Positions 36,046 through 48,968 are shown, counted from the stretch's first letter. The stretch: 64,000 nt of DNA from Podospora comata (GCA_017354895.1 CP071494.1:1736001-1800000), one strand, 5' to 3'. Program-made: numbers and translations. Notes: generated from the sequence alone by a model not told the origin.

Positions 36046-37319
36046 TCGCTAGCGGCGAGTGAAAAGATGGGGAGGTGACAGAAGCCAACAGAAGGAAAGG
36101 GACGTCCGGTGAGCTGCGGATGAGTTCAAAGCAGTTTAAAGTGACGGGTGTTGTCAGCGGGCGCTAGCTGAAAGAGGAAAGATTGTGCCTGTCAAACCAA
36201 TAGCCTTCCATCCCCACAGTATCCACAACCTCCCGCATCGTCCACGCCCCCCCGCCCTCTCAGACCAACTGAGGAATCCACAGCGGGGGAACAAGAGAGA
36301 GGAAGAGGGCGAGTGAGGGCAGCGCGGCTGCGAGAACTCTTTACACATCTCCATCTTGCCCACCCCATCCTCCCAATTGATTCATCTTTGCTTGCCAGTT
36401 CAGTAGCATTGGTGCAGTGCAGTTGAACCTGGGAAGAAACAGGAGCAGAAGCAGGACAACGCGTGAAGCAGGAAGCCAGCAGGAAGCAGGAAGCGAGAGC
36501 AGGCCCCCCCGCTGGCCACATCCCACTGGAGAGAACGGCTTGCAGGTGACTTCATCGCCTGTCCTTCTTCGCTCCCCCATCACCTCATACCACATACCAC
36601 GCACCACCTCACAACAACAAGCAACCCGAGCCCAGAACCAGGTCGGCACTTGGGCTGGCCCTGATAATCACGACCCTGTTCTCTGGACCGTTTTCCACTG
36701 TTTTTGCCATCGACACCTACCCACGCATACCGAGGAACTTGGGACAACAAATCCACTTCCAGTCCATTTCACCCCACGACAGAGCAGCAACAGTTGCTTG
36801 GTGCTGGGTAGTTCAGGTGCTCCACCAGCCAAAGCACTCGTCCCATATACAGCAACCCCCGTCCCAACACCGCTTCCTCTCTCCCCCTCACCTCCTCCTC
36901 GCACACAACCACCACCTCAACCTCACAACACCCCCCAAAAAAAAAAACACCGCATTGTCTCCTTTTTTCCCTTGGTTTTGTTTTTGCCTGGTTGAGCCGC
37001 TGGCCGACCTGCCTTACCTCCCCCTACCCATCAATCAATCCGCCTCGGAAGCGTGATTCCATTCCTCGTCGCCGCATTCGCCTCCCTGCATAACTCACCA
37101 CCCACGCTCCTTCGACCCGGAGCCGAGTCCTGACGCCTCCGATGCAATAGCCGCCCCGTGTCGACCAGCCGACTGCTGCCTCTGCACCGCGCTCCTTTCG
37201 TCGACCCCCATCGTCATCATCCGAACACTCACCCATCTCACCAAAGTGAAGCTCCCCAGCAGCTGCTTCTCCTTGACGGAAACAAGCGGCTCTCTCAACC
37301 ATACCCGTCGCAGTTCATC
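36046..37319. other. Promoter and long leader of the J-domain gene
   Basis: About 1.3 kb, with the last 400 bp very pyrimidine-rich (CT and CCCC tracts), which is typical of a long 5' leader in filamentous ascomycetes. An open frame at 36417-36995 has low-complexity sequence and no domain, so I read it as leader. Confidence 0.5.
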
Positions 37320-39116
37320 ATGAGCACCCTCCCCGCGGATCCATGGAAGACTCTCGGTGTCGAGAAGACTGCAGACAAGTCTGAGATTCGATCTGCTTAC
37401 AAGAAGCTTGTGCTCAAGTGCCACCCTGACAAGGTCCAAGACCCCGAGCTTAAGGCTCTGAAGCAGGAGGAATTCACAAAGGTACAACAAGCCTGGGAGC
37501 TGCTCAGCAATGATGTCGAGCTTGCCAAGTATGAGGAGCAGCTCAAGCTCGCTGAGCTCAAGGCAAAGGCCCAGGCCGCCATGAAGAACGCTGCGAATAC
37601 GTCTGTTCCCCGCACAACATCCACCAGGTACTACGACATTCGCACTGCCGAACCACCATCAAAGTACAAGAGCCACAGTACTTCGTCTCCCTCGACCGGG
37701 AAGGTGTACACCCATTATGCGTCACCCCACACCCGGTCGCACGAGGAGGTTCCTGCATCTCGTACTTACGCCATCTATGAGGACGGTGAGAAGACTGCCC
37801 GTCGCACTGCCAGCTATGAGAAGCCATCAAAGCGTGATGACGAGAAGCTAGAAGACATCAAGAGAAGAGAGAAGGAAGAGCTCCGTCGATTCAAGGAGAA
37901 GGAGGAGGAGAGGAAAAAGGAGAGGTTGATCGCCAAGGAACGTGAGAAGGAGCTGGAGCGTCAGGAAAAGGAAAGAGAAAGGGAGCGTGAGAAGGAGAGG
38001 GAGGCCCGTAGGGCTGAGAAGAAGAGAATTGAGCGTCTTGAGAAGGAGCGGGAGAAGGAGCGTCGCCGTGATGCCGAGGAGAAGACTCGCCGACACAAGC
38101 CTTACGTAGAAACGTACCCCGAGTTTGCCGAGCAACCTTGGGCGGAAGACGAGATCTACATGACGTCTCGGTCGGATAAGAAGAAGTCTTCATCGAGCAG
38201 CAAGAAGTACGATGACCCGATTCTTCGCGAGCGGGAACGGGAGAGGGAACGTGAGCGTGATCGTGAGCGCGAACGTGAGCGGGACAAGTCAAGCTCACGC
38301 CGGGCCAAGTCTCCTCATGCTGCGGCGATGGAGGTCCCCGAGAGGAAACACATCGACCACTTTGCAGAGGCTGCCAGCTACATTGCCCGTGCCGGTGGTT
38401 CTGCTCCCAAGGAGACCGCTTTCTGGAAGTCGCAAACGCCTCCTGATCATATTCTCGAGATTCCTGTCGCGCCCACACCACCTCCCGCAGACCCAGAAGA
38501 GGAGTCGATCATGCGGGCCGCCAGGCGTGCAGCTCGCCGTCCTTCACATGAGGCTTCCAAATCCAAGGAGAAGCTGAAGTACGATCTTGATGCTTCTCCT
38601 GCCAAGTCTCGTCCGATTCCTAATCTTACCAAGTCGTACACCACTCCTCCTGTTTCTGCCGAGTCCCCTCCTCGCGTCAGCCGGACCAACACGACGCCAC
38701 ATGATTACGAGCGCAGCGCAGCACGCGGAGAGCGGATTGTTCCTATTCCTTCTCTTATGCGCAGCACGACTTGGGCTCCTGGTGCTGCTGCTGGCCGATC
38801 AGACCCGTATGACGATTATTACGAATCAGACGAAGATCGAGAGCGCAGGCATCGCCGCCGCCGTAACAGATCTCCCGAAGCCATCCACTACAAGGTTGAG
38901 GGCGGCAAGACCTCGAAGATGAGTTACGGGTACGGCGAGTCTCCCACCTCTCGGAGGTACGCAGACGATGGATGGAGTCCTCATTCTCCTTCGGCCGCGT
39001 ATGCCCAGACGGCTTTCAAGGTCAAAGAGGGCAAGTCGTATGGCTTGAATGACATCAAGTACGCGGAATACACCTACACACAAGCTGACCCGTACGGTCC
39101 TGCTGTGGCATCATGA
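37320..39116 (+). CDS. J-domain (DnaJ/Hsp40) protein with charged coiled coil
   Basis: Single exon, 598 residues from the ATG at 37320 (MSTLPADPWKTLGVEK); the frame is open further upstream but that part is leader-like. The J domain covers about residues 6-75 with the Hsp70-activating HPD at 35-37 (KCHPDKVQDPE). Residues about 175-330 are almost pure Glu, Lys and Arg (KEREKELERQEKERERE and similar), predicting a long single alpha helix or coiled coil. The C-terminal half is disordered, Ser/Pro/Arg/Tyr-rich, with repeated KSYT/RSTT phrases and a tail containing YAEYTYTQADPYGP. There is no G/F region or zinc domain, so it is a class III J protein. Client and location are unknown; similar fungal proteins are annotated only as DnaJ domain proteins. 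Confidence 0.9.
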   Translation: MSTLPADPWKTLGVEKTADKSEIRSAYKKLVLKCHPDKVQDPELKALKQEEFTKVQQAWELLSNDVELAKYEEQLKLAELKAKAQAAMKNAANTSVPRTTSTRYYDIRTAEPPSKYKSHSTSSPSTGKVYTHYASPHTRSHEEVPASRTYAIYEDGEKTARRTASYEKPSKRDDEKLEDIKRREKEELRRFKEKEEERKKERLIAKEREKELERQEKEREREREKEREARRAEKKRIERLEKEREKERRRDAEEKTRRHKPYVETYPEFAEQPWAEDEIYMTSRSDKKKSSSSSKKYDDPILRERERERERERDRERERERDKSSSRRAKSPHAAAMEVPERKHIDHFAEAASYIARAGGSAPKETAFWKSQTPPDHILEIPVAPTPPPADPEEESIMRAARRAARRPSHEASKSKEKLKYDLDASPAKSRPIPNLTKSYTTPPVSAESPPRVSRTNTTPHDYERSAARGERIVPIPSLMRSTTWAPGAAAGRSDPYDDYYESDEDRERRHRRRRNRSPEAIHYKVEGGKTSKMSYGYGESPTSRRYADDGWSPHSPSAAYAQTAFKVKEGKSYGLNDIKYAEYTYTQADPYGPAVAS

Positions 39117-40890
39117 AAGTAATGCCGCGGACCGGTCGTCGCTTTGTTGCCATCGCCGTGCAGGGAGTCGAACTGGCATCAAATGCCACCATCGAACCAT
39201 TCGACAGCTGGCTGAGACTGCCTCGACTATCTCTCTGCGCCTCTCCCTGATGTACTCTCGGCAAACCATTTCTAATTCTTAATGAGCGACGGGACCTAAC
39301 ATTTTTGCTCTTATGCGAGCATTGAGCATTTGCAAAGGTGGTTTTTTTCTTTCTTTTTTTTCTTTCTTTTTTTTCTTTCTTTTTTTTCTTTCTTTTTTTT
39401 CTTTCTTTTTTTTCTTTCTTTTTTGGGGCAGGAGTTTTGGGCATAGGATTTCAACTTGGGCTATGGATGTGGACTCGGATCTATTTTCCTCTGATGGTTT
39501 TCGTATCTACTCTTTTTGGATATCTTTTGACATGGACGAAATATTTCATGAAGGAAAAGAAAAAGAAGCAGTAACGAAGCCAGCTCATGTGTTTTTCTCT
39601 ATTTCTTTCACATTTTTCCTCTATTCCATCAAGTTATGAATAGATTGGTTATGGGATGATGAGGAAATGGAATTCATGCGAGGAGAGAGAATGATGGAGA
39701 CCACCACTGGGAGGAATGGGAAGGGAATTTTGGATATGGCATTGCATGAGGCGAAAGGGTCAGTCAGTCAGTCAAGTTGAAGTCTGGGGTCACGTCAACA
39801 ACTCGCGTCGCTAGGGTCTTGAAAACAGGCTCTAGCTGACACTGATGAACCGCCGCATGACTTACTGGCTGGGCTGGCTGCCTACCCACCGAGGCATGAA
39901 TGGAGTTGGGATATGATGACGAGACGAAGCATTGACGAGCGAGCAAAGCGGTTGGGTGTGGGTTGGGCTTTTTTTTTCTTTTTCCTTTTTTTTTGATGAC
40001 ATTTTTTTTCTTCATCATCATGTATCTATGACATACCAAACGCTGCGAGCCTTTTTGTTTCTGACAACAAAAACGCAACGCAAACACGCACACACACACA
40101 CACAAACAAACAAATCAACAACAGGCGCTGTCACGCATCATCATCCAATTCGCATTCGCAGTTACCGTCAATTCTGGGCAACGTTTTACGAATCTACAAG
40201 AACGGCATGTGTGTGAATTGGTTGGATGATGGGATGGGGGCTGAGTTGGGAGTAGGGGAGCATGGGGGGTGGCTGAGGTATTTGGGGAAGGAGCTTGGGT
40301 TGGATTAGGTTGATGGGGTTAAAGGTGTTGGTGGTAGTGGGAGCTTGCTGGCTGGGCGAGTGTGGCTGTGGCGGGTGGGTTGGTGGTGGTGACACGCAAC
40401 CTCTTCTTTTGGAGGAGAGGGTTTTTATATGGTATTTGGTCAACTACCAAGACTTGCACTTGGAAATTGACCATGTCTCGTTGAGGAAACGGGATGCTGG
40501 GAGGAAAGAATCTTTTTGGGACCCTTTTTTCTTATTTTTCATTTTATTCATGACTCTTATGACAATTTGCAAGCAGCAAGCTAGTTTGATGAAATAACAA
40601 GAACGAACCTGAGACTTTTTATGACTGAATAATATCCGATGGCCGCTCGCAAAAAAAACAGATGGGTATTGTTATTGTGTAATGTAGTAGTGTACATGTA
40701 ACTGACAGTAGATGCCAGGTAGGATGATTGTTATTATCTTCAAGGTGGACAGGTGAGCAAACACTTTCCCTCCTCTCTATGTTTGTATGCCCCCTGTTCT
40801 CCTACTCTCTTATCGCTATAAACGCCCTATCCAAGGCCCGTCTTGGTTTCTTCGCTTTCGTCGGTCCAAACGGTTGTAAGTGTTTCGGTA
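39117..40890. other. Convergent 3' intergenic region
   Basis: About 1.8 kb between the convergent J-domain and acyltransferase genes. Contains the 13-bp T-rich satellite and a (CA)n tract near 40090-40105. No gene recognised. Confidence 0.55.
39342..39424 (+). repeat. 13-bp CTTTCTTTTTTTT minisatellite
   Basis: About six regular copies of a 13-bp unit, CTTTC followed by eight T, starting some 225 bp after the J-domain stop codon. On the transcript it would make a U-rich tract in or near the 3' UTR. Confidence 0.85.
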
Positions 40891-42731
40891 TCATACCAGC
40901 ACATAGAGCGAGCAAATCTACCACCCATATTAGCGCCGCCCTCTCTCCTCTTTCTCAGAATAGGACTTACCAGACTCAACCCCAAAATCATGCTACACCA
41001 AAAACAAACATTATTAAACGTCTCCCTCCCCCTCACCCACCTCGTCCTCTGCAGCACCACAAGCGGCAACTGCATCATCTGACACACAAACCCATACCCC
41101 CTCAGCTTCTTGGTGATACACCCCATCACAATCTCGTGGCCCACCGCGCTGATCAAGAACGTAATCACCGTCGCGTTCCCCTTGCCAATGTACGGCCTGC
41201 TCGCGCTGTAGACGTGTCTCCTGAGGAACGAATAAACAGGCACGTTCCACTCCCTCGAGAACTCCATCCAGTCCGTGCTATTCCACCAGTCACTATAAAA
41301 ATGCCTGTCCGCAAAATGCGTAATTTCCGCAAACGCCCCAAGGACATACTCGAAAATGACCAGAAACACGAGTAAAAAGGTGAGCATGAAGGGAAAAAGT
41401 AGCCAGGAGATGGTCTCGGACAGGATGAGGAGGATTTCGCTTGGCGAAGGGGGGGCAACAGTGTCGTTAAGCCGTAAAGAGGCGTCCGTCAAGGCGGGGA
41501 GGATGAACTCCTCTGAAATGATCGTCAGTAAGAAGATACACCCAAACGTGGCAGCGATTTTGCTGAGGAGGTTCTGCCAGTCGATCTTCTCCGTGCGGGG
41601 GTATTCGATCTCGTAGCAGAGGGTTGGGCAGCACAAGAAGTCGAGGTAGTTCCACCAGGTGAGGTTGGATGGGTAGGTGATGTTGCCTATCGGGCTGGTG
41701 AGCTCCCTGGCCAAAACTTCGCGAAGCTGGGCTAGCTCGTCGGATTCCTCGCTGGATTCGTGGTGGTGGTCTTTTTCGAGGAGTTGGTGCTGTTGGGCGC
41801 TGCCGTTTGCGCTTCGCGGGCTGGTGGCAACGGTGCCCATGGGGTTTTCGGGGGTTGGGTAGAGGTAGGCTGGGGCGCGGGAGGCGGTGGATGGGTCGTC
41901 AAGGTCGCGGAGACGTTTTTCGGCTTCGGAGAGATGGCCGTTGTAGAAGGCGTAGGAGTGCATCTTCATGAGCATGACCATGGTGTGGAGGATCAGGAAG
42001 ACTTGGGCTGTCCAGGTCCAACCAAACAGAAAGGGCACGGCGATCCAGAGCGCCAGCCACAGGACTTGATATATGCTCATGATGGCTGTTCCGCCTTTGG
42101 CCCAGGTCAGGGAGCTGCCGGCGGGCGCATCGCGGAAGAGCTTTTGTAAGGGGAGGGCGACGGCTGTGCTGGCGACCATGAGAAAATCAGCGATGGCAAG
42201 ATGCCAGAGCTTGACAGTAAAAAGGCTCCATATTTGAACGCGCATTGGGTATCCGGTGTCCTTTACATTGCGCAACATGGTGGTGACGGCCATGATGGCC
42301 AGGCCGATCCAGAAGAGGTTGAAGAAGCCATGGAAGTCGCGGTAGTCGCTGTTGGGATCGAAGTGGGAAACTCGACTGGCGAACTCGATGGTGGGGAAGA
42401 GACGTCGGCGTTGCTCTGCGCGAACCTGCTTACGGGCGGAAGAGAGCGCCTTGACGGACTGAGGAGCATCTGGGGGTACTGGTGTTGATCGGCCGCTATG
42501 AGGAGAGACGCTGTGGTTAGCCAGTTGCCACACAGCTATCGCAGCTCTGGCATTCGAATTGACTCACCTAGTGGTAGCCGTGACGTGACCATTGGTATTT
42601 GGATCAAGAGCGCCGTTTGGCTCGGAAAGGTTACTGATGTGGGAGAGCTGGGTATGGACTGGTTTCCTAGGGCGCGGGCGCAAGATGCGATCGGGACCTT
42701 CCGAGACATCGGCCGACGTGGAGGACGACAT
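40891..42731 (-). CDS. ARE2: Sterol O-acyltransferase, ARE/ACAT type (MBOAT)
   Basis: ER membrane-bound O-acyltransferase making sterol esters (or triacylglycerol, if DGAT1-like) from acyl-CoA for lipid droplets. Exons 42731-42568, 42495-40971 and 40917-40891 give 571 residues. The first join is AG|C; the last exon is only 27 nt and reads ICSLYVLV-stop, which restores the usual hydrophobic end, whereas reading through the 53-bp intron gives a polar tail. Signature FYSDWWNSTDWMEFSREW (about residue 455) resembles yeast Are2 more than DGAT1. The catalytic His is in VGHEIVMG (about 507). Several hydrophobic spans are visible; the N-terminal 70 residues and a central 60-residue Ser/His/Glu-rich loop are disordered. 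Sense codons end in C up to about 41390 and in G/T after. Confidence 0.9.
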
Positions 42732-45499
42732 TGCTAGATACGAACCGTAAACAGCACAACACGAGCGAAAACTAGGACGGCACGTGTAGATCCAAAGGTT
42801 CGAGTGCGGTTCGGGTCCTCAAATTAAAGTTTCCACAAAAGCTTCAGGGGAACACGCTTTTTGTGGTGACGGTAACAAAAGAACAGGGAACAATAGGCAT
42901 TCGATGCTTGTCACCCTGACCCTACCAACGGAGGAAAAAAAGAAATGAAGGTATCATGAGCCATGTCCAACTCGCAAACTCCGTTTTAGCAACCGGTGAT
43001 ACGCGTACAATTGGCCTCGAGAATAATTAGAGTGACCTCCCACTTTGCGACCAACAGTCTCGGATTGCTCGGCTGGCGTCAGCTTCAAGAACCCTACGTC
43101 ACTGACACGTGACTAGCAGGGGTCCAAGACATTCCAAGACATCCGTGAGAGTCTTTGATTCTCTCTTTCCGGTACACTTCGAATCGCCGCCTCACAAAGT
43201 CCCAAAATCCCAAATGCGGTGCTGCTTCGGAAGACGTGGGTCAGATCTGAGCCACGGCGTTGACGCGCCGCAATATATGTTTCCTCGAGATGCCTTGAGA
43301 GGCTGACGCTGATTGGGCGTTATGGCGCTTTATCATGGCCCCTGGGCTGCGCGGGACGAGCCGCTTCTCTCGATTATTACAGACAAGTACGGACCAGATG
43401 GATAGAAAAAAAGATACGGGCGATAGAGGCTTTCTGCCTAGTCGAACACCAAAAAATCCACAAAGCAATTGGGTTTGCCTATTCTGTGCTATCCAAGACA
43501 AAAACGTCAACGGACACCCGGCTCGCCCGGATCTACGGCACCACCATGAGGCCCCAGTTACGTCAAACAAGCAGAAGCAGCTCCCGATGGCAGGTTCAAA
43601 TAAAGAAAAGCCGGCAATCATGGAATGTTGAACCGAGTTACACCATTTTGGGGAAAACCTTATGCGTGAGATGTTGCTTCGGAACTCAAAACACAGGGCA
43701 CTGAGGCTGTGTCCTTGTTGGCGATACTCCCCATTGCACCGGAATTTCTCGCCGGCATCCTATGTGCCGCAGAAGTGAGTGGATGGGCTCACAGGTTGGG
43801 CTATGATACCGAGCGACTTTCATGGAGATCCTTTCTGTCCGTCCGACTCTGTGTGAGACTGGGGGACCAATAAATATCCAGAATTGACCATCGTGGTGTT
43901 GCGGGGCAAAGTCAGACGAGGGGTTGGGCTCTTGGTCATCCCTCCCCCACCATCTCCCCTCTATCTTTTTCCGATACACCACGACCAATCTTCAGATCGA
44001 TATCTCGTGTGGCGGTTGTCTGAACACAACTGGCTTTTTGTTGCTTGTTATCTTTGCACCATAGCAGAGATAGGCTACTTACACTGCAGTCAACATCTGG
44101 TAAGGAAAAGGACAGGGTATCAGCCGAAGACAAAGCTGGTATCTCGGGAGTCAGAGATAAGATGAAAGCCTCATCAGGGAAGCGATGCAACGAGAAAGAT
44201 ATTTTTGTCAGCCGCCTTCTAGGAACATTCCTAATTACAGCACCATGACGGCAGGTTTCTTTCTTGCGTCAAGTGTCTTGGCGATATCTTTGATCAAGAT
44301 GGAAGAATGGCCTTGAAGGGTATCAACGGGACTTCTGTTCTTTGTCTCATCCGGCTTGTCAGGGTCCCATGATGTTGACCGCCCACATGGCCGCGGTCCA
44401 CTGATGAACTGCACTTGGTGAGACGGTTCGATCTCCTTCCTGTCTTGAGACGGTCACACAAGATAGAATCCCCCAAAGCGTTTTGGGCGATTTGCTGAGT
44501 GGCGGCCCATTCATCGCCAAATGGACCTCGCCTCCGACCCGTGCCCCTGATTGTAAGTGTCATGGGTTCAAATAACTAGCACTATCATAAAGGCGCTGGG
44601 TTTCTTCCGAAATTCAACGTTACCTCGAGAGTCTCGACCCCGATCCCCGTCAACCTTACCTTCAACCTAACCCTCAAAAAAACAAAAAACGAAATTGACA
44701 ACCGGGACCAGCTGCCCGGCCAGGCAAGGTCGCAGCCCGCATCGTCACCAACCAAGGTACTAAAGATTACAAGTGGAGTTTGAGATCACGACCAGACTTT
44801 CTCTCCACGCCAGACGGGCATACAAACAGGTCACAAGCGCAAGGCTTGCGCACGCCCTGCGCAGCGCCTTTTCTCCCAACGCGCACAACAAGAGTACTCT
44901 TGAAAAAAAAAAGGAGGACTTTTGGTCCGGGAGTCCGGACGAGAACCCGTTATCAATCGATTTCTTCCCGACACCAAGCAAACCTTGGACGGTTATCAGC
45001 AGTTCTCGTCGAACCACCACCACTCTCCCACTCTCCCACTGGGCCACAACTGCAGCAGCGCCTATCTCTGAGTGGCTTTCTGAGACCCAGTCGACCAGGT
45101 CGGCCCACGACCACGCGCAGCAAGCAGCAGCAGGAGTAGCAGTACATCGCATCGCATTGCCTCGCCGTCTCCCTCCCTCGCCGTCCAGGTCAGGTCCCTC
45201 TGTTCGTCCAGTGCAGGTCGCAGGTCCCGGTGCAGGCACCCTTGAGGCACCCTTGGCGGATTGGGCGTCCGGGAGAAGCCAAGCAGAAGCCGCAGAACGC
45301 CCCGGGCCCCACCCAGCCGCCCACACCCCAGTCTGGGTGTGCTGAGTGCCCACTAAAAGGTTGCCCTGGACGGTGTCACGCTCCGCGAAAGTGACTGCGA
45401 AAGCGTGAGTGTGAGAGTCTGGGGAGGGCCCCACGGTCCCCAACATCCCGCTGCGTCGGCCGAAGTTGCGCTGACTTCTGACCCGAAGCAAGCGCAGCC
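42732..45499. other. Divergent intergenic region
   Basis: About 2.8 kb between the divergent acyltransferase and kinase genes. An ACGCGT hexamer lies at 43001-43006 and CACGTG motifs near 42781 and 43107. Frames in the last 700 bp on both strands have low-complexity composition and look like the kinase leader. Confidence 0.5.
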
Positions 45500-47901
45500 A
45501 TGGCTTCGCGGCCACCCCATCCAGATCCCATAAACCTCCCCCAATCTGCTCTGTCGGTGCTCGTATCCTCCGACAGACGTGACGACACCAATCCCCATCA
45601 TGGCCGCCCCTACGAGCCTGCGGCTTCTATAGCTGCCGCCAGAGGCCGAGAGCAACACGATTTCTTCGCCCCTACGACCTCTGCGCAACCCAAACCCACG
45701 CCTGATTCGGCCTCCCCTTACACAGAGACAGCAGCAGGTGTAACGCCGACCTCTGGTTCAGTCCCTGTGTTCTCTCTGAGTCCTGTGCAATTCCACGCCC
45801 ACACTACAGCCCCGTCACCTCCCCCTCCGCTGCCGGCCCGGTCCGCTGCTCGTTCTCCGTCCTCCTCGACTCAGGACCCGTTCGCCCCCCCGAGTCACAG
45901 CTTTTCCTCCCAACGACCGGCCCACCTCGGCAGCAACGCCCTGCGGCTGCAAACCGAACTTCGTCCCGGCTCTCCCCCGCATTCGAACTCCCACCACGGC
46001 TTCACGGCGCCAGCAAGGAACCCGAAGCCCTCGCCGAAACTCTCCTTGAGGCACATTCCTTCGGCCTCTTCCCTCCGCTCGATCACGAGAACGCCCAGCT
46101 TCAAGGCCGGCAGCCTGTCCGGCGCCTTTGGTTCAGCCTCGGCTGCGAGCTCGACCGTGGCGAGTCCTGTCATTGCCGCGATGGGCGACGTTACTCCCTT
46201 GCCTTCCCCTCTGCTCTCGACACATTCTCCGGGACCATGGAAGCGCCATGCCAGCGAAGCCTCGGCCTTGCGGTCACCAGTCGACGATGGTCTCCCAGAA
46301 GCGATTCCAGAATACCCCAAGACAGCAACCACGCCGACAAATGCAAAGTTCCGCGGGTATGCGGCGCTCTCATCACAGCATGCGGCGGGGATATTGGCCG
46401 AGAATGCAGTGGCCGAAAGGCCTGGATACCTTGCGAAACCCAAATCACATACCAGGAACAGGAGTATCAGCGATTACAAACCAGATCCAATGTTGATACC
46501 TAAGCGGATGTCGACAGTTTCTGGATCGCGCGTGAAAGCTGACCATGCGAGCCTTTCCGAACCACATATGCGGCGGGAGCGTAACCTATCCGAAGCACGA
46601 GGTTTGACGCCCATCGAAAAGCCACCCACTCCACCTCCGAGCGAGTCCTCACTCAGTGCCACAGAATCATGCTCCTCGTCCAAGAGCTCGACGGCCTCCC
46701 TCACCAGCACCAGGAAGCACCCTCCACCAGAATACTTTGAAGCCTTTGGTAGGCATGACTCGAAACGACGTCGGTGGAGGGCTATTGGGCAGCTGGGCCA
46801 GGGTACTTTCAGTCGGGTCATGCTTGCGACGAGCCAGACATCACCTGCCTCGGACGACGAGGACATCTCCCCTAGCACCGTCCCCGTCACGCCAGATCTA
46901 TCGGCACAGCACGAGCGGCGATCGCTCGTTGCGGTCAAGATCTGCGAGCATGGGGCTCTAGGCGGCGCCTCAGAAGAACGAATCGAGATGAGTCTCAAAC
47001 GTGAACTAGAGGTTATGAAGTGCATCCGGCACCCATCTCTGGTGAACCTCAAGGCCTGGAGCATCGAATCGTCGCGGGCGATCCTTGTCCTCAGCTATTA
47101 TCCCGGCGGTGACCTCTTCGATGTTGCCAGTAAACATCGGGACCTACTCAGCCCTCCGCTCTTGAGCCGCATGTTCGCCGAGTTGATAGGCGCTGTCAGC
47201 TATCTTCACGGCAAGAAGATTGTCCATAGAGATATAAAACTCGAGAGTGAGTGCTTCCCCCTGCCTCCACATCCTCGTACCTTTGATTGCATCATGTAAA
47301 TCTGACTTCGGTGTTAGACGTCCTGGTCAATCTCACGCCGGAGGAACTGTGCGTGAAAGACGTGAACTGGGCGGTGTACCCATATCCCGTCATCACGCTT
47401 AGCGACCTCGGCCTCTCCCGACAAGTCGAGGATGACGAGGTGCTCACGACAAGATGCGGCTCAGATGATTACGCTGCGCCTGAAGTAATAATGGGCCAGC
47501 CCTACGACGGCCGCGCCACCGATGCGTGGTCACTGGGCGTGCTTCTCTACGCGTTGTTGGAAGGCAGGTTACCTTTTGATCCCCACCCCGGTGCTGGCGA
47601 TTATGCCATGCAATTGCGGATGCGGAGTCGCACTAGTCACCGTATCGCCCGCATAGAATGGCGGTGGATCGAGTACGGGGTCAAGGACGGTGAGGATGGA
47701 GAAGGGGACCACGAAGCGGACCTTGCCAAGTTTGATGCCAAGGGCTTGACCGGCGCCATGGAGGTTGTAGAAGGACTTCTCAAACGCGCAAAGAGCCGTT
47801 GGTCTGTGGCCAAGGTGGCCGAAACCAAATGGGTATCTGATGCCATCCAGGTCCCTGACGGCATCAAGTTTAGAGAGGAAGAGGAAGGTGAGGAAGTTTA
47901 A
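45500..47901 (+). CDS. Ser/Thr protein kinase with disordered N-terminus (Prr1/YPL150W-like)
   Basis: Exons 45500-47246 and 47318-47901 join as A|AC, rebuilding HRDIKLEN, to 776 residues; the 71-bp intron is GTGAGT...GTTAG. The first 420 residues are Ser/Pro/Ala-rich and disordered. The kinase domain follows: glycine loop LGQGTFSRVML (about 432), VAVK lysine, SYLHGKKIVHRDIKLEN (about 567-584), activation segment SDLGLSRQ, and YAAPEVIMG. DFG is replaced by DLG, which many active kinases share. The N-lobe carries an acidic insert (SDDEDISPSTVPVTP) between the glycine loop and the lysine. I recall fungal kinases of this form being annotated as Prr1-like; the assignment to that group is tentative. 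Convergent with the thioesterase. Confidence 0.88.
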
Positions 47902-48968
47902 CAGCGTACTATACTATGATGGACGGTCCAGGCTGGGTGGGTGTTATCCGCACCTGGCCGGCACGAGGCATGAAACTCCTCTTGACCTCTCAAGCGGTTA
48001 GGTAGGGAAGAGGGAAAGGGAAATGCGGTATGGAGGTATAGGATTGGCATGGGAACCGAGTAATGAAAGCCAGGGTATCACATGCGGCCAATGGGAAGAC
48101 GTAACAAAGGCTTCTTGGAGGGCAGGTGCTGAAGAGGGGGATCACTCCTTTCTGAGATTCTTGGGGTGTTTACAGTTTGTTGTGGGGTAATTCCACGACG
48201 TCGGTGTTGCTTTTTTTTGCTTCTGCTCTTTTCTTCCAGCGTTGGAGGAAAACCATGTTTTAAAAGAGAACAAAATTGAAAGACAAATTATGTGTGGTTT
48301 TTCCGCTGTATGATGCACTGACAGCACAGTTACTGGAGTTTTTGGGTATTGTCGGGAAACAAGGGGAACAAAAAAGATCTTGATATAGATCTTGGATTGG
48401 TTATCCTGAGCGATTCATGGCGCTGGGCTTGGTAGAGTTTAGCTACATTCATATATCCTTGTCTGAAGAAGGCTCACAAGCTGCCGCTGTTTGTTGGCTG
48501 GAAGCAACAGAGTTTGAAGAAAAACACTGTGCAATCATAGAGCTCCAATAAAAGATGGAAAAAATAAAAGTCGAACCCATCTTGGATCAAGTGAACCGTA
48601 CCATGGCGTACATGATTCATTGATGTATGCAGAGAAATGACGTTCTTGAAATGAACACAGGTATAAATCCCAACATAAAACACGAATGGGTTGCTCAGAC
48701 TGCTTTAGGTGATTGCTTGTTCTATATCACTGTCAACGATCAAAGGACGCCAATATATCTCCACGCTCAAGTCTATACCTCCTCCTGTTTATCCATAATC
48801 CAGTCTCGTGTGTGGCCTCCAACCCAGATGTGGTGTGGATTCACACTTTCTTCTAACACGCATGCGCGTACAACCATCCCCCAGAAAAGAAAAGCCTCTA
48901 CCCCAGTCTCATATATCTGACCCTTCTCCTCTCTACATCTATCTTCTCTACCTCCCTCCATACCCTTT
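47902..48968. other. Convergent 3' intergenic region
   Basis: About 1.1 kb, AT-richer, between the convergent kinase and thioesterase genes. Presumed 3' UTRs; no gene recognised. Confidence 0.55.

Noticed and set aside
36417-36995. 192-codon plus-strand frame before the J-domain gene
   Set aside because: Low-complexity Pro/Ser/His-rich and within pyrimidine-rich leader sequence; read as 5' leader.
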